NCBI GenBank assembly: GCA_036925085.1
Contig: JAUPFP010000035.1
Coordinates: forward strand, 559,501 to 623,500
Source of the DNA: Brachycybe producta
Lineage: Eukaryota; Arthropoda; Diplopoda; Playtdesmida; Andrognathidae
Length of the DNA stretch: 64,000 nt
Reading direction: 5' to 3'
In this document: piece by piece, positions 27,701 through 36,700 of the stretch
Numbering within the stretch: the stretch's first letter is position 1
Layout of the letters: the number at the start of each line of letters is the position of its first letter
Program-made: the position numbers and the translations under genes
The notes under the pieces: model-generated
Told to the model about the DNA's origin: nothing
The model's database searches: none
Seen by the model: the letters and a program-made list of their open reading frames with translations, nothing else

Positions 27701-30700
27701 GTAATGAATTGATGAACGGTAAACTAGTAAATTGCATCCACTGTTACTAGATAAGTGGCAGAATTTAGAAACGCAGCTTTAAGTTGCATCATAATTTTAG
27801 TGCCCCTTTTTTGTGGGGAAGTTAACTGAAAATACAAAAAGGCAAAGCAACAAATTTTACTACTGGAATAAGTTTCCATAAACTTGAGGTACTTTGGAGC
27901 ACTTATGCATGTATTTACTATTGAATGCTGGCTGTCACTTTGTGCGAATTTGTTGTTTTGTTGAGGTGCATGTACACACTTACTAACGCATTGTTAGGTG
28001 AATGATTTGCTACTTTAAAACACGGTTTTATATGCTTTTATATTTTATTCATGATTTTAAACTTGGTAGCTTAGAAAAAAAAGTGACATTAATTTATTTC
28101 TTTTATGAATTTCATTTATTTTATTTTTGTAATTTAAATGTGTCTCTTTGTTGTTTAGTGTTTTTTTTTTCTTCTTTTGCTTTTTGAAACTTTTCGGGGA
28201 TTATATTATTGAATAGTTTGCGATAATATCATGTTTTGATTTCAGGTAATTTAATGGGACTTACAGTATTGAAATAATATGTATCAATTCTAAGCAGTTG
28301 CTATTTTCTGTCGGAATTATTTGAAACCTCTAATCTCGGTTACACTCAATTGTATTCATGAATAAAATATGTCTGCATTACAACCGCTTCTATATACGTA
28401 CTTTTTTCTTATTTACAAGGTTTTGCAGAATAACAAATATAATGTGTTGGCAGATGCCAAAGTGGCACTTTGTTTGTGTTTGTCCGTGTTTGCACTATTA
28501 TTTTACGTACATATAGTTGGCATTTCATGCTTTTTTCATCTCCGAGTTGAATTGAAATTATCCACAAATCAGTGGAGGCGTGATCGGAAAAATTCCGATT
28601 ATAAACGTAGCATTAATCTAAACTAGCAGTTTGTATAGAATTGATATAACATTAGCATAACATGATGAATTTTCTTTTTAAGTTATTCTTTAAGTTAATA
28701 AAATCTACATTTGTGTATGTGTTAAGTCAGTACCAGAATTTGAGGAGATTTAATAAGGTTTTGAGTTGTGATTGCAGGGGTGGATGGTGTAGCTAAGAGT
28801 TAGGTTAGGTTCGATACTAGTTTTAACTAGGTAAAATAAGTTAGAACTATGAAAAATAATTTATAACTAGTTTTCACTGGGTCTTTAACTGGAATCTGTA
28901 CAACTTTCTAAATTGTTTCTTTAGATCTTCTACTAATTCTCTTATACATGTATCACAATGCATGTCTTTAAATGGTACGAATAAATGTTTGCAACATTAA
29001 AAGTAGATTGGCTGCTAGGGTGTACTTTGCAGTTTCAGAACAAACGATGTATCTGACTCTTATTTTATGTTTAGCTGGATTGTCTGTATTGACTTTATGT
29101 CACTAAGTTTACGTTTGAAAACACCTACATTTGTTACATCATCCTTAGAAGAAGCTTGTGACGTTAAAGTGATTGACAAAAAATTTAGGATTGTGTCAAT
29201 TTTGATGCTGATAAAAAATGTGTAATAAAAGAATGGAGGAATCCTTTTGTTTAAATGTCGAAGACATTTGTTATTATCCCCTTTTTCATCAGACAAAATG
29301 AACACAAAACCAAATTTTTCATTAATCTTTCTGACGTCACAGGCTTCATCAAAGGGCGATGCAAGTATAGAAGTACGAGCGTAGTTTTTGCATTGGTTGA
29401 AGTTTTCATGTCAGAATGTCAACTTGCAGAATGTTTCGTAGAATTGTACACAATGTATTTTGTTTGAAGTACTTCAAACTTTGTGTTCTGTTGCTACACA
29501 TCGTTTTAGTATTTTTAATGGTTGCCCTGCAAGTGGTTTGCTGTGGTTTTCAAAAATCTATAAAATCGTAATTTTAACACGGCTAGGCATGTTTTTTTTT
29601 ACAAATTTTTGTAGCATAATCGCGGCTTTAAAATAGCCATTAAATTCTAAAATATGATTATTCCTAAATACATATTTAATCAGTTCTCCGGTTGTTTTCT
29701 AGCCGGATTCCAACATTGGGAATGAGGCCTGGTATTCGTTCGGGTATTCCCATTTTGTCCAGTCCTAGAAATGGTGCAGGTAAGATTCTTGATTCATTTT
29801 ATTAATTCATTTCTAAACAACGTGTTTTGGAAAGGTTTTTTTTTTTTCTTCTTCAGTGTTTTTAAGCTATAAATAATGGACACAAAAAATTGTGCTTTCA
29901 AATGATATATTTTATTGTCGATAAAGTGTGGTTTTATTCTAGTTTGGCGCGCGAGGCTTTCGCATCTAGTTGTTTAGCTGAGATTTATGATTTTTTTTTT
30001 TGCATGTCGTATTCCACTTTATTTGTAATTGCACAATTTTGAGTTATTTTATTTGCTTTTGTAGCACTTTGTTAGTGTTTGTGTATTGATTTATGTTATT
30101 TTTTATTTTTGGTTTGCAATTGTTGTCAACCGCTTGCAGATAATCAATCATTTTATTCCAATGGATTTGGTAATTCCTCACCCATGCGTTCCAACAGTGC
30201 CATTGATATGAATGCTGTTCAGAGAGCTCGAGCTAGACAAGCTTATGCAGCAGCTGCTCGACTTAAAATTGGTTCCGTTGCTTCTTTGCGTAAGTTTCTT
30301 GATCACACGTTGCATGATCGTAAGTTGCTATTATTTTGTGTCCTTAGCTTGGATAGGTTTTGTTGTTTGTTGTTTGAAATGAAATTTTGTTCCGAAAGGC
30401 GGCTGCTTTTTTGCGGGAGTTTAAAATTAAGATTTATTCCTGCGAAATTCTTTATAGCATAGATACTGCGATTGATTTTTTTAAAAAAATAAGTTTAAAG
30501 TTTATTTGAAACTATAAGGAGAGGGAGATGTCTTCAGTAGTTGTATTTTTCATATTGATGTCTTTTAAAGTTTGAAGTTCTCCAATTAGATAACTAAAAT
30601 GCAAATTTTTGTCTTTATATAGAAATTAAATTGTTTATTTGTAAACATAGCATCAAGAACACGGTCATGCCTTTTTTAAAAAAAAATTCAAAAACTGATT

Positions 30701-33700
30701 TACATTAAAAATTTAAATATGCATTTCATCTTGCATGCACAACACAAAAAATATGAAGCAATTAGTTTTATGAAACTTGTCCTTTCATTGTTTATGAACT
30801 GTATTTTTACAGATTATTAATTCAAGATAAACGAGTTACTAATCAAAATTATTGTATTATTTCTATCAACAAATATTATATTCAGGTTTATAACTGAAAT
30901 CGTAAAGAATCACGGGTCATTGTCTGTATTGGAAGTGACATTCGATTAAGATGCATTTAGTAAACGGTATATCTGCCTCATTGTGTTATTTTGTCTGATA
31001 AAAAGGGGTAATAAGAAAAGAATACTTTTTGTTTAAATTGTTCAAAATATTTTACATCTTCTCTTCTTTATCATACTAAATGACAGAATTCTAAATTTGG
31101 CTTCAAGCCCTATTACGTCACAAGTTTACACAAGTTTTGCTAATTTATCTCTTCTTAGTCCATTTAAAAACGATAGTCATTTTTAAAAATAGCCTCAAAT
31201 ACAAACAGTTCTGTTCACGCACTTACCTCATGTTAAGAAACTTAAGATACTTAACAAGACGTCTGTGTGTGCTTAAATGCTGGGTGGTTTTGATGCATTT
31301 TCAAATTTAGCTTTAGTTTTGCAATTTGAAAATATGCATGCAACTCCTGTTGATAGAGCTTGACCATAGGTAATGAAAGGCTTATAATATACTAATATGC
31401 AAATTAAAAAATAACGAAGTTTCAGTTTTTGTTGCTTTTTTAAATCGTTTGATTTAAGTCAATCCACCCTGGTCAGGAAAATACAACAGTGATTTCGAGA
31501 CTCCATTAGTTTTCAAATAAACGTTGAATATATTTAAAAATTTGCTTATGAAAAGCTATGGACCACGCAATAGGCATTTTAAATTGAGAGAGAAGAAATC
31601 CATTCTGAATGCTTTTTTTGGGTGTTTTTCTTTTGTTTTGTAGCAAGACCTGCGCGAAAGCCGAAAGAGAGTGCCGCCATCAGCGCCATGACTTCTCCGG
31701 AAAGATCAACACGAAGTAGGTCGCGTGTGGGAGTGTCGCAGTCGCAGCGTAAGCCGGTTTATGCTATTGTATGGGTTTGTCAATGTGAACTCTTTTTTTG
31801 TCGTTCGCTGCTTCTATTTAGCGGGAAGTCGTTCGAATTCTCCGTCATCCCGTATGAGTTACGCCACTTATCAAATGCACACGACGGATAGTGCTAATCG
31901 ATCTCGGAGAAAATCTGGGAGCACGGTTCATAGCACAGGCGCTAGTCGTGAAGCGAGTCCAAATAGAAGTCCTTATGGAGGTATGACAGTTAAAAAACTT
32001 TCTTGTAATTCGTAGTTGTTCATCATTATTTGTGTTAGCCCCAGATCGACGTCTCAGTGGTTCGACGAAACGTACGAGACCACTTCTCGGAGCAACTGCT
32101 GACCGATCGTACAGTACTGCTAGTCTTTCAGGGGCTTCACCATCTCCGAGCAAAAGTATTTAGATGTTTTATGAACAGCTGGTTTTCGGACTCCGATTAT
32201 TCGGCGCTTCCGGATAGCAAAACTAAGGATAAATCGAAAGTGTGTTAGAGGTTAGAACGGTAGCTGAATCGCGTTAATAGTATTTTCATGTTAATATTTT
32301 TCAAAAAAAAAGTTTTATAGACAAAAATTATAACGCGTTGTCAGCTTAACGTTGCATCGCATTGAAACTTGACAAAAGTTAGCCTCATTTTAAAAGATAT
32401 CGACATGAAAATTCGCTTATGTGATTGAGCCTAATCTTAAACACTTTCAAGTTTCTCTTAATTTTGCTTCTGAAAGTCACAATAACCAGATTTCGAAGAG
32501 CTTTTACAATTTAATAACACCTTAAGAAAATGTTGCATACAAACTCTTGTGTTCGTTCGCAGGTCCTCAGGTTATGGCCGAGCGTATTCTTTTGCAGAGT
32601 CAAGAAGCCGAAGCAGCAATGGCAGACGCTTTGGTAAACCTCGTCAATTCAGAGCATTTATTATTAAATTCTATTGGGGTTTTTTTTTGGTTTAGCGAGT
32701 TGGATCGAGACGTAGATTTGATGTATATAACAACGAATCGGACGATAGCGAGACATCAAGTGTGTGCTCCGAACGATCTTACGGATCTCTTGGCAGAGGA
32801 ATGAATGTAAGTATGGTTTGAATTATTTTGAAATTTGAACGTGTGTAATATTGTTTTATTAGGCTGTTGTCTTCCCGTTCATTTTTATGTAATTGTTGAT
32901 TAATTTTCCACTTTTTTTTCATTTCTGCTTTTTAATTATGGGTTTACCTGCATATCTCTGTCCTGTGAATGTGTGTTTACCTTTCTCCCATATTTTTGTG
33001 TTGCTTTTTTATCGATTTCTGTTGCCGATTTGGTGAATTTTTGTGATTCCCGCAACTCTGTATGCATTTGTAGTATCTAAGTTGGCATTCTTCACTTCCT
33101 CGTTTGTGGACAAATGGCTTGGATTTTTTGGGACAGGTATGGTTATGGTTTCACACTAAAATTAACTTTTGCTTTTAAAGGCTTATTTTGAATTTTTTTT
33201 AAACAAAAAGTAACTTTACATGTTACAAGCTCACTCTGACATTATTTAACTGCAACTACTACATTAAAGCCTAGCATGTCGCATAATTCTGAAAAATGTC
33301 AGTGTGGGAATACGCGTGACAGAGCCTAGCTGAATTCAGGATTTTCTACCAGCGATCAGTTAAGTGAAGGTTGGAGTTGAAGCTTAACTTATTTCATTGC
33401 CGTTTAAGAGGCTCCTAAATAATGCCCAAAAGCGATTTTACCGATCAGGAGAAATAGGGTGCATTCTAGAAAATCAGCTTCACCGTAGAAAAAACAAGCG
33501 ATCAGTGAATGTCATTTTTTTTTTGACGAAATGTGCGGTAATGGGAGCAAGCGTAATTTCTAGAAATAGAACGCCCAACATTTCTCCACTTACAGTTTAC
33601 AGTCGACCTAGTCTTCCCGTAAACGTCGAATACCAAATACCCTCTTAAAAAGTTATTGATGCTGTTATTCAGTGTGTGGCATATATTGCATAGCTCTTAA

Positions 33701-36700
33701 GGTAATTTCAGTCGAATTGAATAAAATACTAGAATTCATGCATGCACTTTTGTAGAAAATGAGACGAGAGCGCTCAGACTGTTTAAAAGTTAACTGAGGA
33801 GTCTGCAAGGCTGAGTTACAGCTTACTTTGCAAGGTGTCCATTTTGGTATTGGTGGCGAGTATTGCAGACTGCAATTGATTTATACATTCTGTAGTGAGA
33901 GAGATTACTGGATTTTTATGTTTCTTAATTGGTTTAAGACTAATTTTTCAGTTTCAAACAATGTAATTTTATATTATTCCTATCTCGTTTCTACATAAAT
34001 TACACAAATTCAACAGTTACCCGCTATATTTTATTAATTTAGCTGGACCTCATTGATTTGTACGTGTCGTTTTGTTGTTTTGCCAAATAGGATGTTGCCG
34101 AGATTATTCATAACTTAGCTAGCCAGCACTGGTCTGATCGTAAAGAAGGTCTTCTTGGACTCCAGTGTCTTTTGCAAGGGAACAGATTGTTGACGTATTG
34201 ACTTTTTCATATCATTTTGAGATTTACACATTATTTATATATTAATACTCACGTTATTTTAGGCAAAGTGAACTGAAAAGGGTTACCGAAATATTCACGA
34301 AGATGTTCATGGATCCTCATACAAAGGTTGATAGCCATTTAGATTCTACGAAGATCAACTCATTAATTCTTTTTTGACGGTAGGTTTTCAGTTTCTTTTT
34401 GGACACTTTGAATGAACTTGTCATCACACACAAGGCGGATTTGCACGATTGGCTTTACATCTTAGCGACGCGTCTATTAAACAAACAAGGCACCGACCTA
34501 TTAGGTTCGGTTCTTACCAAAATTCAGAGATCGTTGGACATTGTTAGGTAATAATAAAACTCGGATTTTTTTGGAATTTTGTCGTGCACTATTTACCTTA
34601 AAGGTTACTTCTTTTTTGTTAGGGAATCATTTCCTTACGAAGAACAGTTTTACATTCTCGTGAGATTTATCACGGACCAAACGCAAACACCAAATGTTAA
34701 GGTATTTTGTTTTATCTGTTTTTAGTTACTTTTTGTTGTATTATAACTACTAGGGTTCTTGTTCTTGCTACAGGTGAAATTGGCTACGTTATCATATCTT
34801 CACGTTTTGTCGCAATTAATGGAAACGTCGGACTTCAGATCTTCTTCTGAAACGCAAGCTGCATTCACTAAAATCATAATGTGGACTACGGATCAAAAAA
34901 GCATGGAGCTTAGGAAGGTGATTCTATTGCAGTTTTTGTTTATAAAATTTTTTAAAGTATTATAATTTATTCATGCTGAGTTTCGATATTTTGTAAGCAA
35001 TCAACTGAAGTTTTATATGTGTAGCATTTATAGTTTTTGAGGCGTTCAGTTTTGAACGATTTCGTGGTACCTTAGACCATTACTCTCCGGGACTGACAAC
35101 TGTGAAAATCTAGTGTTTATATATAGTGGTGACCGTAGACTTAATATGGCTGTGACAGCAGCGCCACTTTAGTGGGGAAAAGATTGTACTATAATTATGG
35201 GCCGTTTTTATTGCTTTCTGGTCACCAGAGGGCAATAAATACTGTCCTTGGGGGGGTGCAATGGTCACCAGAAGGTGCTGTTGTAGTTGCAGAACATCTG
35301 TCACCATTCAACACAGGCAATTAGAAAATGGGATGAACAGAAGTTGGCTCCACCCTTTTTATGACGAATGGCAACTTCTAATTGGTTTGTTGTGTAGTTC
35401 GACTTTGAAAAGGGCGGAGTATGTGACGTGACTACATAACCCACCAATTAGAATTTGCTTTCGTCATAAAAAGGGCGGAGCCAACTTCTGTTCATCCCAT
35501 TTTCTAATTGCATGTCCATACAACATATTAGGAGTTGCTAGTCCCGGAGAGTAATGGTCTGAGGTGGTACCACTTTTTATACTTTAGTTTGTGACGTCAA
35601 TTCCATCGATATAACCATAAACATTGTGTAAAGGGAAGTTTGGTAGCAAGCATGTGACGACAGGCAGTTAGAAATAGGTCAAAACTTCAGTTGGCTCCGC
35701 CCTTGTTATGACGACCGGCAACTTCTAATTGGCTGGTTATGAAGTCTGACGTCACATGCTCCGCCCTTTTCGACGTCAGACTACATAACCAGCCAGTTAG
35801 AACTTTTTTCAAACTTGTCATCAAAAGTTTATTTCAAAAATTATCGTCACGAAGAAACTTTTCACAATACGTCTAACTAATCTAGTCTCTAAAACAATTC
35901 ATTTTTTTTCATAATGTATCTCCTGAAAAAAGTTTGAGGGTAAACAGTAAATTTTCGTAGAACCATGGGATTGCGTTTTGGCTACTAGTTGGAGAAAATG
36001 GACTATTTTTTCATACAGTTGAGGAAACTGATGAGTGTCGAATGTGCCAGTGCAGAGCACCAAATCATCATGTACTCCAACCCTATTAAATTGAAACATT
36101 GCTAGCCTCTACATCCGATACTCGTCGTTTGAAATGTAACAATGTTTTACACCAATTATGCTTTTATCTCTTTTTTTCAAAGGCGGCACAGGCGACGTTG
36201 TTTGCTTTTTTTAGCATGAATACGCCAGAGTTTACAAAATTACTTAATCAACTTCCACGTAACCTTCAGGACAATGCTTTTAAGCTCCTACAGAACCTGA
36301 TGAAGAGTCCGCCGAGCCCAATGGCGCAGAGATTGCAGACTCCAAATATTGTTTCTAGGTGTGTGTTCATTTATATCTTAGCATCTGATTACTCTCAACG
36401 AAGAATCGATTCAATGGGCCATTATTTCATTTGATTTCAGAATAAGACCAATACGACTGTCGACTCCCGATCTCGATGACACGGAGAACATGAATCCAGA
36501 AGACATTTATGTTTCTTTACGCGAGACGAGTGCAGAAATTCAGAACTACAGTTTCGACGGAATTGATCGGAGCTTCACAAAAGAAAGGCGCGAACTAGAC
36601 AGGGACACCACTTCGCAAGATAGTGGAATTAGCCAAATGTCAGTTCCAGATGGAAGGATGGATGTTTTGGAAGAGAAATACGAGACGTCTTCCGAAGATT

